NCBI GenBank assembly: GCA_964575235.1 | Contig: CAZNQG010000001.1 | Span: 1-64,000, forward strand | Length of the DNA: 64,000 nucleotides | From: SM23-62 sp964575235 | GTDB lineage: Bacteria > Bacteroidota > Bacteroidia > Bacteroidales > SM23-62 | Direction of reading: 5' to 3' | Shown: piece after piece, positions 1 to 7,999 of the stretch | Numbering within the stretch: position 1 is the stretch's first letter | Layout: each line of letters starts with the position of its first letter | Program-made: the position numbers and the translations under genes | Notes under the pieces: model-generated | What the model saw: only the letters and a program-made list of their open reading frames with translations | What the model was told of the DNA's origin: nothing | Databases searched by the model: none

Positions 1-231
1 TTCCCTTATAGCCTGATTGTTTGCCACGGAAAATCCAAGGTTTTCAGCGTTCCGGATGAGCCTTACCCAGGGGAATTTTTCCTGGACCATGCTGCAGGAT
101 CCGTCAACGGAGTTATTATCCACGACGAATACCTCGGCCCGGATTTTACCGATGGCCCTCTGCACCGAATGAAGACATTGTTCCAGGAAGTATTTGACGT
201 TATAGTTGACGATGACGATGGACAGGTCCAT
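1..231 (-). CDS. Glycosyltransferase family 2, N-terminal part (runs off window)
   Basis: The reverse strand reads MDLSIVIVNYNVKYFLEQCL at its start, then a VFVVDNNSVDGS motif and a RNAENLGFSVANN motif. These are the nucleotide-sugar binding strand, the DNxSxDGS turn and the NxGFxxANN motif of GT-A fold family 2 transferases. Only the first 77 codons lie in the window, so the acceptor-binding half and any C-terminal membrane segment are not visible. It lies downstream of lysA on the same strand, separated by about 135 bp in which I see no gene. Donor and acceptor sugars cannot be judged. Family assignment is secure; a role in surface polysaccharide synthesis is inference. Confidence 0.85.
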   Translation of the reverse strand, partial: MDLSIVIVNYNVKYFLEQCLHSVQRAIGKIRAEVFVVDNNSVDGSCSMVQEKFPWVRLIRNAENLGFSVANNQAIRE

Positions 232-366
232 AGGGTGGGGGACTGGTGAAATAAGAACGAATACGAATTTAGAAAATTATTGTCAGGATCGGAATTTGTC
301 GCCCCAAACGGGAGAGCATAGGTCCATCCGTCCTTTTTCGCGTATCCAGGTATTCCGGTGTTCCCG

Positions 367-1605
367 TTACAGTTCTTCTCCGAGGATGATCTGGTTCCGG
401 GCCAGGTCATCGATGGTTTCCCGTTTGCGGATCAGGTGGTCTGTGTGACGGTGGACCAGTACTTCTGCCGGCCGGTACCTGGAATTGTAATTCGAGGCCA
501 TGGCAAAACAGTAAGCGCCGGCATTTTTAAAGGCCAGGATATCGCCTTCCGCGATCTCCGAAATCTTGCGGTTCCATCCGAAGGTGTCGGTTTCGCAAAT
601 GTACCCCACAACGGTATAAATCCGGGTCTTTCCGGTTGGCCTGGAAACGTTTATGATCTCATGATAGGCATCGTAGAACATGGGCCTGATAAGGTGGTTC
701 ATACCCGTGTCGAGTCCCGCAAAAACCGTTGCAGTGGTCTGTTTGACCACGTTTACCCTGGCCAGGAAATACCCGGCCTCGGATACGAGGAACTTGCCGG
801 GTTCGAACGCCAGGATCAGATCCCTGCCGTACTCCTTGCAGAAATCATTGAATCTTCTTGAGAGGCTTTTTCCGAAGCTCTCTATATCGGTAAAATTATC
901 CCCCTCCCGGTAAGCCACCTTGAATCCGGACCCGATGTCGATGCATTCCAGGTCGGGGAAATTCCGTGCCGTATCCAGAAGGATCTCAATGCCGCGCATG
1001 AACACGTCCACATCGAGGATATCCGATCCGGTATGCATGTGCAGGCCTTCCACCTTCATGTTGTTGGTCTCGATCACCCGCTGCAGGTGGGGCATTTGGT
1101 AGATGGAGATACCGAACTTCGAATCGATGTGGCCGGTTGAAATTTTCTGGTTGCTCCCGGCCATGATATGAGGATTGATCCGGATCCAGACCGGCACCCT
1201 GTTGCCGTGTTCGTGTCCGAACTGTTCCAGGATGGAAAGATTGTCGATGTTGATGCGGACTCCTTTCTCCACCGCCTGGTTGATTTCCTCCAGCGATACG
1301 CAATTGGGCGTGTAGAGTATATCCGCCGGATCAAATCCCGCCCGGAGGCCCAGCATGACTTCCTGTATGGATACCGCATCGAGTCCCGCGCCTAGTTTCC
1401 TGAAAAACTTCATCACATTGACGTTCGTCAGGGCCTTGCAGGCGTAGTATACCTTTATCCTGGAGCCTTTGAACGCTTTCATCAGCTTGTTGTACTGCTC
1501 ATGCATCTTTGCTGTTTCATAGACATACAGGGGCGTCCCGTACCTTTCCACCAGGTCGCATATGGGGATGCCATCGATCAAATACCGGTTGTTTACTAAT
1601 TCCAT
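367..1605 (-). CDS. lysA: Diaminopimelate decarboxylase
   Basis: A PLP-dependent, alanine-racemase-fold decarboxylase of 412 residues that converts meso-diaminopimelate to L-lysine and CO2 in the cytoplasm, the last step of lysine synthesis. The PLP lysine is K57 in the YYACKALTN motif. A HMHTGSD motif and an EPGKFLVSEAG phosphate-binding loop follow, and the CETDTF motif near the C terminus supplies the catalytic cysteine. Length fits the family. The ATG start is preceded by a TATATTTG promoter element about 23 bp upstream. The recR gene lies upstream on the same strand. No lysine riboswitch is visible in the short leader. Confidence 0.95.
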   Translation of the reverse strand: MELVNNRYLIDGIPICDLVERYGTPLYVYETAKMHEQYNKLMKAFKGSRIKVYYACKALTNVNVMKFFRKLGAGLDAVSIQEVMLGLRAGFDPADILYTPNCVSLEEINQAVEKGVRINIDNLSILEQFGHEHGNRVPVWIRINPHIMAGSNQKISTGHIDSKFGISIYQMPHLQRVIETNNMKVEGLHMHTGSDILDVDVFMRGIEILLDTARNFPDLECIDIGSGFKVAYREGDNFTDIESFGKSLSRRFNDFCKEYGRDLILAFEPGKFLVSEAGYFLARVNVVKQTTATVFAGLDTGMNHLIRPMFYDAYHEIINVSRPTGKTRIYTVVGYICETDTFGWNRKISEIAEGDILAFKNAGAYCFAMASNYNSRYRPAEVLVHRHTDHLIRKRETIDDLARNQIILGEEL

Positions 1606-1627
1606 GTCATCGGGGTGTTATGAATGA

Positions 1628-1635
1628 CAAATATA
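1628..1635 (-). promoter_or_regulatory. Candidate Bacteroidota -7 element for lysA
   Basis: Reverse-strand TATATTTG is an exact match to the Bacteroidota -7 consensus TAnnTTTG and lies 22 bp before the lysA ATG. I found no convincing -33 TTTG at the expected spacing, so this rests on the -7 match and its placement. Confidence 0.45.
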
Positions 1636-1671
1636 CACGGATTCGGGAAACCGGGATGCGATCCGGGCTTC

Positions 1672-2322
1672 CTAATCGGATTCATTCCGTTTTTCGCCGG
1701 CGAAGGTGGACTCAAACGGTGTGCGGTCGACGATGGAACGTCCCAGGGTGATCTCATCGGCATACTCCAGTTCATCACCGATGGCAACTCCGCGGGCCAG
1801 CGTGCTGATCTTAACGGGATAAGGTTTCAGCCTTTTATAGATGTAGAAATTGGTGGTATCGCCCTCCATGGTCGTGCTCAGTGCAAGGATCACCTCAGCG
1901 ATCCCCCCGGATTTGACCCGCTGTTCCAGGCTGTCTATGGTCAGGTCGGAGGGTCCGATTCCGTCGATGGGTGAAATGATCCCTCCCAGCACATGGTAAA
2001 GCCCGTTGTACTGGTTGGTATTTTCGATGGACATAACGTCTCGGATGTTCTCGACCACGCAGACCAGTTCCCGGTCCCGTCTCGGATTCGAGCAGATCTG
2101 GCAGGTCTCCGTATCGGAAATGTTCCTGCAGACCTTGCAATGGTGGACATTCCGCTTCAGTTCGACGATGGAATTCCCGAAGCGCAGCACTTCCTCCTCA
2201 TCCTGCTTGAGCAGGTGAAGGACCAGCCGCAGGGCCGTTTTGTTGCCGATTCCCGGGAGGCTGGCAAACTCGCGGACGGCCTGTTCGAGCAACTTCGACG
2301 GATAATTATGGAATGCCGGCAT
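1672..2322 (-). CDS. recR: Recombination protein RecR
   Basis: A 216-residue RecR, the ring-forming partner of RecO and RecF in loading RecA at single-strand gaps. Visible in order are a helix-hairpin-helix region (EFASLPGIGNKTALRL), a C4 zinc finger (CKVC and CQIC), and a Toprim domain (LVCVVENIRDVMSIE then YHVLGG). I start at the ATG giving MPAFHNYPSK, because RecR proteins normally begin just before the FxxYPSxLLE motif. A further 17 codons open upstream, but only from a TTG and with no family match. The symporter gene diverges from it across about 190 bp. Confidence 0.95.
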   Translation of the reverse strand: MPAFHNYPSKLLEQAVREFASLPGIGNKTALRLVLHLLKQDEEEVLRFGNSIVELKRNVHHCKVCRNISDTETCQICSNPRRDRELVCVVENIRDVMSIENTNQYNGLYHVLGGIISPIDGIGPSDLTIDSLEQRVKSGGIAEVILALSTTMEGDTTNFYIYKRLKPYPVKISTLARGVAIGDELEYADEITLGRSIVDRTPFESTFAGEKRNESD

Positions 2323-2514
2323 ATCGATGTGTTGGGCGAACCCAAAAATAACATCAAATTCCACACCAGGCAATTTTTTCTTTTATTTGTAAGTGGGAAG
2401 ATCCCCGCTGTTCGCCGGCGATGGAACGATCGGACCGGCGACAACATGCCCGGAGCAAAGCGCGGCGGGGGAAATTAGCTGATACCGGTACGAAGCAATG
2501 AAAGACAAAGACCT

Positions 2515-3957
2515 ATGACCCCCACGCTGGTGCTGATCGTGATTGTTCTCTACTTCTCCCTGATCCTGGTGATCAGTCAGGTAACGGGACGCAGAGCAGA
2601 CAATGCCGCCTTTTTTCTGGGCAGCAGGCGCTCCCCATGGTACATCGTGGCTTTCGGGATGATCGGAGCCTCCCTGTCGGGGGTCACCTTCATCTCCGTT
2701 CCGGGCTGGGTGGGCGATAGCCAGTTTTCATATATGCAGATGGTCCTGGGATACCTCCTGGGTTATGCAGTCATTGCCCAGGTATTGCTGCCCCTATACT
2801 ACAGGCTCAACCTGACCTCGATCTATGCTTATCTGGGGGACCGGTTCGGGTTCTGGTCCTATAAAACGGGGGCGTCCTTCTTCCTGATCTCCAGGGTCAT
2901 TGGCGCCTCCTTCCGCCTGTACCTGGTCGCGGGGGTACTGCATCTGAGCATCTTTGGAAACTGGGGGGTTCCCTTCTGGGCGACGGTGGTGATCACCATC
3001 CTGCTGATCTGGTTGTATACCTTCCGGGGAGGCATCCGGACCATCATCTGGACGGACACCCTGCAGACGCTTTTCATGCTCCTGGCCGTGGCTTTGAGCC
3101 TGGTATTGATCTGCAGGGCCCTCGGGCTGGATTTTTCCGGCATGGTCCAAAATGTGGCGCAAAGCGATTATTCGCGGGTCTTTTTTTTCGGGGACTGGAA
3201 AGCCGGCGATCATTTTCTCAAGCAATTCCTCAGCGGAGCCTTCATAGCGATCGTAATGACGGGTCTGGACCAGGATATGATGCAAAAGAACCTTTCCTGC
3301 CGCAACCTGAAGGAAGCACAGAAGAACGTTTACTGGATGAGCATCTCACTCGTCCCGGTAAACCTGCTCTTTCTTACCCTGGGCGCCCTGCTGTACATCT
3401 TCGCGATACAGTCGGGCATTCTCCTGCCCGAACGTACCGATGACCTGTTCCCCCTGATCGCCACCCGGGGCTATCTGCCGCCTGTGGTCACGGTGGTTTT
3501 CATGGTGGGACTGGTGGCCGCTGCCTATTCCAGCGCCGACTCGGCCCTTACCTCCCTGACAACCTCCTTCACGGTGGACATCCTAAACGGAGAGCGACTG
3601 CCGGAACAGCGCCTTCAGAGGCTGCGCAAAACGGTGCACATTGGCATATCCGCCTTACTACTGGGGGTAATCCTCGTCTTCAGGGCCATTAACAACCAGA
3701 GCGTGATCTCGGCCATTTTCACCGTGGCCGGATATACCTACGGGCCCCTGCTGGGATTTTACAGTTTCGGGCTTTTTACCAGATACAGGGTAAAGGACCG
3801 CTGGGTGCCGCTCGTTGCCGTTGCCTCCCCCATCCTCTGCTACTTTATCAGCTCGAATTCAGCAGCCTGGTTCAACGGATATACCTTCGGCTTCGAACTC
3901 CTGATCCTGAACGGCCTGATAACATTCCTGGGATTGCTGATCCTGCGCAGGCGCTGA
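2515..3957 (+). CDS. Sodium:solute symporter (SSS family)
   Basis: A 480-residue polytopic membrane protein with roughly thirteen hydrophobic segments and the features of the SSS (PutP/SGLT, LeuT-fold) family: an early GxxxAxFFLGSRRSPWY region, the GASLSGVTFISVPGW segment corresponding to the sodium-binding first helix, and a later VAAAYSSADSALTSL segment that carries the second sodium-site serines. It couples sodium entry to solute uptake across the inner membrane. The substrate cannot be read from sequence. The gene stands alone, diverges from recR and converges on the acyl-CoA ligase across a palindromic repeat array. Confidence 0.88.
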   Translation: MTPTLVLIVIVLYFSLILVISQVTGRRADNAAFFLGSRRSPWYIVAFGMIGASLSGVTFISVPGWVGDSQFSYMQMVLGYLLGYAVIAQVLLPLYYRLNLTSIYAYLGDRFGFWSYKTGASFFLISRVIGASFRLYLVAGVLHLSIFGNWGVPFWATVVITILLIWLYTFRGGIRTIIWTDTLQTLFMLLAVALSLVLICRALGLDFSGMVQNVAQSDYSRVFFFGDWKAGDHFLKQFLSGAFIAIVMTGLDQDMMQKNLSCRNLKEAQKNVYWMSISLVPVNLLFLTLGALLYIFAIQSGILLPERTDDLFPLIATRGYLPPVVTVVFMVGLVAAAYSSADSALTSLTTSFTVDILNGERLPEQRLQRLRKTVHIGISALLLGVILVFRAINNQSVISAIFTVAGYTYGPLLGFYSFGLFTRYRVKDRWVPLVAVASPILCYFISSNSAAWFNGYTFGFELLILNGLITFLGLLILRRR

Positions 3958-3986
3958 AGGCCATGTTTAATCCACCCTGCCATGAT

Positions 3987-4361
3987 GAGGGAGCGGGTAT
4001 AGACAAGCTGCCTGACATCGCGAATGCGATGTAGCAGCGGTCTATACCCGCTCCCGAATACCTGCAGGCAAGCTGCCTGACATCGCGTCAGCGATGTAGC
4101 GTAAGCCTTGTCCCGGAATGNNNNNNNNNNNNNNNNNNNNNNNNNNNNNNNNNNNNNNNNNNNNNNNNNNNNNNNNNNNNNNNNNNNNNNNNNNNNNNNN
4201 NNNNNNNNNNNNNNNNNNNNAGGAAGGGGGTATGGGCGAACCGCCTGACATCGCGTCAGCGATGTAGCGTAAGCCTTATCCCGGAATGAGGAAGGGGGTA
4301 TGGGCGAACCGCCTGACATCGCGTCAGCGATGTAGCGTAAGCCCATACCCCCTTCCGAATG
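3987..4361. repeat. Array of nested palindromic units with assembly gap
   Basis: This 408-bp space between convergent genes (3958-4365) holds at least four copies of a roughly 68-bp unit. Each has a shared core, GCCTGACATCGCG..GCGATGTAGC, which is a 6-bp hairpin (CATCGC/GCGATG) with a 4-base loop. In the first unit the core is enclosed by perfect 16-bp arms, 3989-4004 with 4040-4055. In the last it is enclosed by different but again perfect 16-bp arms, 4290-4305 with 4340-4355. The two middle units (about 4057-4120 and 4221-4288) have unmatched right arms containing CCCGGAATG. The array may act as a bidirectional terminator, and it resembles REP/BIME-type dispersed palindromes. There is no coding content. 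Confidence 0.85.
4121..4220. other. Scaffold gap of 100 N
   Basis: Exactly 100 unknown bases lie inside the palindromic array. The round number is what scaffolding software inserts, so the true length and the number of repeat units here are unknown. Confidence 0.97.
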
Positions 4362-4365
4362 AATC

Positions 4366-6156
4366 CTATTCGCCGGCCGACCCGCCCTTGACGGCGTAGA
4401 TTTCCTGGAAAAGGTTATCATAGCGCTGGAAGAGGACCCTGCGTTTGAGTTTCAGGATCTGGGACATTTCTCCGGTCTGCGGGCTCCATTCCTCAGGCAC
4501 GAGGCGGATGCGTTTGATTTTCTCGTGTTCTCCCAGTGATTTGTTCAGTTCGTTCACTTCCTGCTGGTACTGGTCCACAACCTCTTTTACGGCAATCAGG
4601 TCCTTGTTGTCCGTAAACTTGATGTTCTTTTCAGCGGCCCATTCGTGCAGGTAGGGGAAGTTCGGGGAAATGAGGGCCGAGGCGAATTTCTCGTTTTCAC
4701 CGATCACCATGGCCTGTTCGACGAAGACGGATTCCTTCAGTTTGTTTTCGATAACCTGCGGGGCAATGTACTTGCCGCTCGAAAGCTTGAACATTTCCTT
4801 TTTCCGGTCGGTGATCTTAAGATAGTGACCGTCCACGAGCACCCCGATATCTCCTGTATGGAACCAGCCGTCCTTATCGATGGCCTCCTTCGTCAGTTCC
4901 GGCTGCTTGTAGTATCCCATCATGACATTGGGTCCCTTGCACAGGATTTCCCCGTCTTCCGCGATCTTGACCTCAACGTCGTCGATGACGGGACCCACCG
5001 TACCGAACATGATCTCGTTCTTAGCCTGGTCGTTCACGGCGATAACGGGCGAGGTTTCCGTCAGTCCGTATCCCTCAAGCACGGTGATGCCGGTTGCGGA
5101 GAAAACCCTGGCAAGCCTGGGCTGTAGTGCTGCCCCGCCGGATACGATGATCTTGATGTTCCCGCCCAGGGCTTCGCGCCACTTGGAGAATATGAGTTTG
5201 TCGGCAATCCCCAGCTTGAAATGGTACCACCAGCCGTTTGCACGGTTGAGCTCGAACTTGAGTCCCAGGTTCACCGCCCAGAAGAACAGTGATTTCTTGA
5301 TGCCGGAGAGGTCCTTTCCCTTGGCAATGATGCCGTCGTACACCCTTTCCAGAAGGCGGGGCACGGAAAGGAATATCTCCGGTTTGATCTCCTTCACGTT
5401 GTTGACGATGGTACCCATGTTTTCGGCGTAATAGACGGCGATGCCCTTGTTCATGAAGTGGTAGGTGACCATGCGCTGGTAAACGTGGCTCAGCGGCAGG
5501 AAGGCCAGGGTCTTGTCCCCGAACCCCAGGGTATGCACCTTGGCGGTGGTAATAAAATTACTCACCATGTTTGTGTGCGAAAGCATAACTCCTTTTGGAA
5601 AGCCCGTGGTGCCCGATGTATAGATCAGGGTAAACAGGTCCTCCGGTTTTACGGATGCCTTTATTTTTTCCAGTTCCTCCCTGTGTTTGTCCGCCTGCTT
5701 TTCCCCCAGTTCAAGGATTTCGGAATAGTTTTTAGCACCCTCCACCTCGTTGAAGGTATAGACCTCGAGGACGCCCCTGGCATCGGCCAGGGGTTTGATT
5801 TTGTCGTACAGGGCCTTATCCGAGACAAAAATCAGCATGGGTTTGCAGTCATCCAGGATGTATTCGTATTCTTCCAGGCTGATGGTCGGGTAAATCGGAA
5901 CGTGGACCAGTCCCGCCATGCTCACGCCCATATCCACAAAATTCCATTCCGGCCTGTTGTTGGAGATGGTTGCGACCATTTCTCCCTTTTTCAGTCCCAA
6001 GTCCATCAATCCATAACTGGTCAGGTGGGATTTTTCAATGAATTGTTCGGAGGAGTAACGGACCCAGACCCCCTGCTCCTTTCCGGCAAGGGCGTCGTCC
6101 ATCTTGAATTTTTCACGGTATTGATCGAGGAGATCAAATATCCTGGTGATTTCCAT
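4366..6156 (-). CDS. Long-chain acyl-CoA synthetase (AMP-forming)
   Basis: A 596-residue ANL-superfamily enzyme that activates a fatty acid with ATP and CoA, by way of an acyl-adenylate. Key motifs are LIYTSGTTGFPKG (phosphate-binding loop), EGYGLTETSP (adenine/aryl pocket), GWFHTGDIG with the ribose-binding aspartate, and KITDRKKEMFKLSSGKYIAP (hinge and C-terminal lid). Length and a long N-terminal domain fit the bacterial FadD15-like long-chain group rather than short-chain acetate or propionate enzymes. It is transcribed away from the ChaN-like gene from a shared intergenic region with two facing TATATTTG elements. Chain length is inferred only from the subfamily. Confidence 0.9.
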   Translation of the reverse strand: MEITRIFDLLDQYREKFKMDDALAGKEQGVWVRYSSEQFIEKSHLTSYGLMDLGLKKGEMVATISNNRPEWNFVDMGVSMAGLVHVPIYPTISLEEYEYILDDCKPMLIFVSDKALYDKIKPLADARGVLEVYTFNEVEGAKNYSEILELGEKQADKHREELEKIKASVKPEDLFTLIYTSGTTGFPKGVMLSHTNMVSNFITTAKVHTLGFGDKTLAFLPLSHVYQRMVTYHFMNKGIAVYYAENMGTIVNNVKEIKPEIFLSVPRLLERVYDGIIAKGKDLSGIKKSLFFWAVNLGLKFELNRANGWWYHFKLGIADKLIFSKWREALGGNIKIIVSGGAALQPRLARVFSATGITVLEGYGLTETSPVIAVNDQAKNEIMFGTVGPVIDDVEVKIAEDGEILCKGPNVMMGYYKQPELTKEAIDKDGWFHTGDIGVLVDGHYLKITDRKKEMFKLSSGKYIAPQVIENKLKESVFVEQAMVIGENEKFASALISPNFPYLHEWAAEKNIKFTDNKDLIAVKEVVDQYQQEVNELNKSLGEHEKIKRIRLVPEEWSPQTGEMSQILKLKRRVLFQRYDNLFQEIYAVKGGSAGE

Positions 6157-6180
6157 GGGTAGTGTTTTGGGTTAGTAAGC

Positions 6181-6188
6181 CAAATATA
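6181..6188 (-). promoter_or_regulatory. Candidate -7 element for acyl-CoA synthetase
   Basis: Reverse-strand TATATTTG lies 24 bp before the ATG and matches TAnnTTTG exactly. It faces away from a second identical element at 6218-6225, giving a compact divergent promoter pair. Confidence 0.45.
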
Positions 6189-6217
6189 TTGAAAATCTTT
6201 GAGTATGGAGATTTAAT

Positions 6218-6225
6218 TATATTTG
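6218..6225 (+). promoter_or_regulatory. Candidate -7 element for ChaN-like gene
   Basis: TATATTTG ends only 5 bp before the ATG at 6231. With a transcription start about 7 bp after the element, the mRNA would begin at or next to the start codon, so translation would be leaderless or nearly so. A TTTG at 6198-6201 is 16 bp upstream, shorter than the usual 19. Confidence 0.4.
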
Positions 6226-6230
6226 TGGAC

Positions 6231-7097
6231 ATGAGAAAGCAGACGGCCATACTGGCGGCAGGGATTCTCCTGCTTTCGTTTGCACCGGACAAACCGGCCT
6301 ACCGGATATACGATTCAGGCGGGAAAAACGTAACCTTTTACAGAATGATGAAATCCCTTGCCGGGGCTGACATCATCCTCTTCGGGGAGTACCATGACAA
6401 CCCGATCGCCCATTGGCTCCAGAGGGAAGTGACCGCCGCGCTTTATGAGGACGACCCGGATGCACTGGTCCTCGGTGCCGAGATGCTCGAGGCCGACAAC
6501 CAGCTGCTGGTGGATGAATACCTCGGGGGACTCATTCCGGAGGACAAGTTTGAGGATCAGGCAAGGCTCTGGAACAATTACAAGACCGATTACAAGCCCC
6601 TGCTTAAATTTGCATTCGACCACAAGCTGCCCTTCGTTGCGACCAACGTGCCCCGCCGTTATGCCAACCTGGTGTACCGGGAGGGGTTCGGGGGACTGGA
6701 GGCCCTCTCGGAGGAAGCAAAAGAATTCCTGCCCCCCCTGCCCGTAAAATACGATCCCGAACTGCCGGGTTATAAGAAAATGATGGAAATGGGCCATATG
6801 GGAGGTGCAGATGTGAATGAGAATTTCCCGAAGGCGCAGGCCATCAAGGATGCTACCATGGCTTACTTCATTCTCCGCAACTGGTCCCCGGGGAAGCGTT
6901 TTCTGCATTTCAACGGATCGGGCCATTCGGATAACTATGAGGGGATCGTCTGGTACCTGCTCCAGGACCGCCCGGATCTGAAGGTTGTGACCCTTACCAC
7001 CGTCCTGCAGGATAACCCGGAAGAATTGATGGAAGAATCGGCCGGCCGTGCCGATTTTACCATTGTGGTACCCGGCAACATGACCCGGACCTACTGA
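6231..7097 (+). CDS. ChaN-like (DUF399) haem-binding family protein
   Basis: A 288-residue exported protein. A short N-terminal signal (RKQTAILAAGILLLSF) is followed by the ChaN/Cofac_haem_bdg fold: LFGEYHDNPIAHWLQ near the start, EMLEADNQLLVDEYL, a central FVATNVPRRYANLVYREG, and a C-terminal HFNGSGHSDNYEGIVWYL. The family includes Campylobacter ChaN, which binds haem, but most members are uncharacterised, so iron or haem handling is an inference. There is no lipobox cysteine after the signal. I chose ATG 6231 because the reading frame upstream of it lacks signal-peptide character and the promoter element overlaps it. The gene converges on the CPBP protease gene. Confidence 0.8.
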   Translation: MRKQTAILAAGILLLSFAPDKPAYRIYDSGGKNVTFYRMMKSLAGADIILFGEYHDNPIAHWLQREVTAALYEDDPDALVLGAEMLEADNQLLVDEYLGGLIPEDKFEDQARLWNNYKTDYKPLLKFAFDHKLPFVATNVPRRYANLVYREGFGGLEALSEEAKEFLPPLPVKYDPELPGYKKMMEMGHMGGADVNENFPKAQAIKDATMAYFILRNWSPGKRFLHFNGSGHSDNYEGIVWYLLQDRPDLKVVTLTTVLQDNPEELMEESAGRADFTIVVPGNMTRTY

Positions 7098-7120
7098 TCC
7101 GTCGGACAGGCTGCATCCGT

Positions 7121-7999
7121 TCAGGACCGTGAGGGCCGGTCCCAGGCTTTCTCCATCTCGCGGGGCACGCGCATGCGTTTTGTGAAGTAGATCCAGGCGG
7201 TGACTATGATCATCAGCAAAAGGGCTGGTATTCCGGCTTCGGGACCGTATTCGCCTCCCGTGATCCAGGCAGGTCCCGTATCCGTAACCTTCAGCAGGGA
7301 AGCCGAAGTGGCTGTTCCGCTTACAGGCAGGGAATAAATGTTTCTCATGAAAAAGTTCCAGCCGAAGTGCAGGCCCGACGGAAGGTACAGTGATCTGGTC
7401 CGGATATAGCAAATGGCATGCATCGCACCGAAGATCGACAGATTGACGCACACGATCCAGCTGGAATGCGGGGTCAGCATATGACCCAGGCCAAAAACAG
7501 CCGACGTTATCAGGATGGCGCTGAAGGTATTGATGCCGGTCATAACATTCTGGAAGACGTAACCCCGGAAAAACAGCTCTTCGAATGCCGATTGAAGCAG
7601 GGTAATGGGAAGTGCGACAAGGAAAATGCTTACCATCAGGGAAACCGAAAATGTCCGGATGCTGATTTCCACATATCCCGGAATTATGAGCAGTAAAAAC
7701 AGGATGGAGACCAGCAAGAACCCGATCAGTACTCCAAGGAAGCAGGACCCGAGAAATCCCGGGTAAGGAAGAAATCCGATCGTGCCGGTGGGTCTGCGGT
7801 CAAGGAACCTGGCTGCGAGAAAGGAGAGCAGCAACAGCAGGGAAAAAAGGATGAAGTAACGAAGGAGATATTCGTCCCATAAAAGAATGCTCAGGTAATA
7901 CAGCGGTGGAAATGCAACGGCCAGAAAAATGAAAATCCTCCACCCGCTCCTGATCCGCCTGTCCCGGACGAATATGCTGCGGATCTTAAAGGAAGTCAT
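7121..7999 (-). CDS. CPBP family intramembrane glutamic endopeptidase
   Basis: A 292-residue membrane protein with about eight hydrophobic segments and the three Abi/CPBP (Rce1-like) motifs: EELFFRG at residues 140-146, a GLGHM motif about 25 residues later, and HFGWNFF further on. These supply the catalytic glutamates and histidines. Family members process prenylated proteins in eukaryotes and bacteriocin or signalling substrates in some bacteria; the substrate here is unknown. The start codon overlaps the alaS stop by 4 bp (ATGA), so it is translationally coupled to alaS. A basic cytoplasmic tail ends the protein. Confidence 0.88.
   Translation of the reverse strand: MTSFKIRSIFVRDRRIRSGWRIFIFLAVAFPPLYYLSILLWDEYLLRYFILFSLLLLLSFLAARFLDRRPTGTIGFLPYPGFLGSCFLGVLIGFLLVSILFLLLIIPGYVEISIRTFSVSLMVSIFLVALPITLLQSAFEELFFRGYVFQNVMTGINTFSAILITSAVFGLGHMLTPHSSWIVCVNLSIFGAMHAICYIRTRSLYLPSGLHFGWNFFMRNIYSLPVSGTATSASLLKVTDTGPAWITGGEYGPEAGIPALLLMIIVTAWIYFTKRMRVPREMEKAWDRPSRS

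Noticed and set aside
2323..2373. N-terminal extension of RecR from a TTG codon
   Set aside because: RecR proteins start just before the YPSxLLE motif; the extension matches nothing and an ATG is present at 2322.
3987..4361. CRISPR array
   Set aside because: The repeated units are adjacent, 68 bp, and self-complementary with no unique spacers, and no cas genes are nearby.
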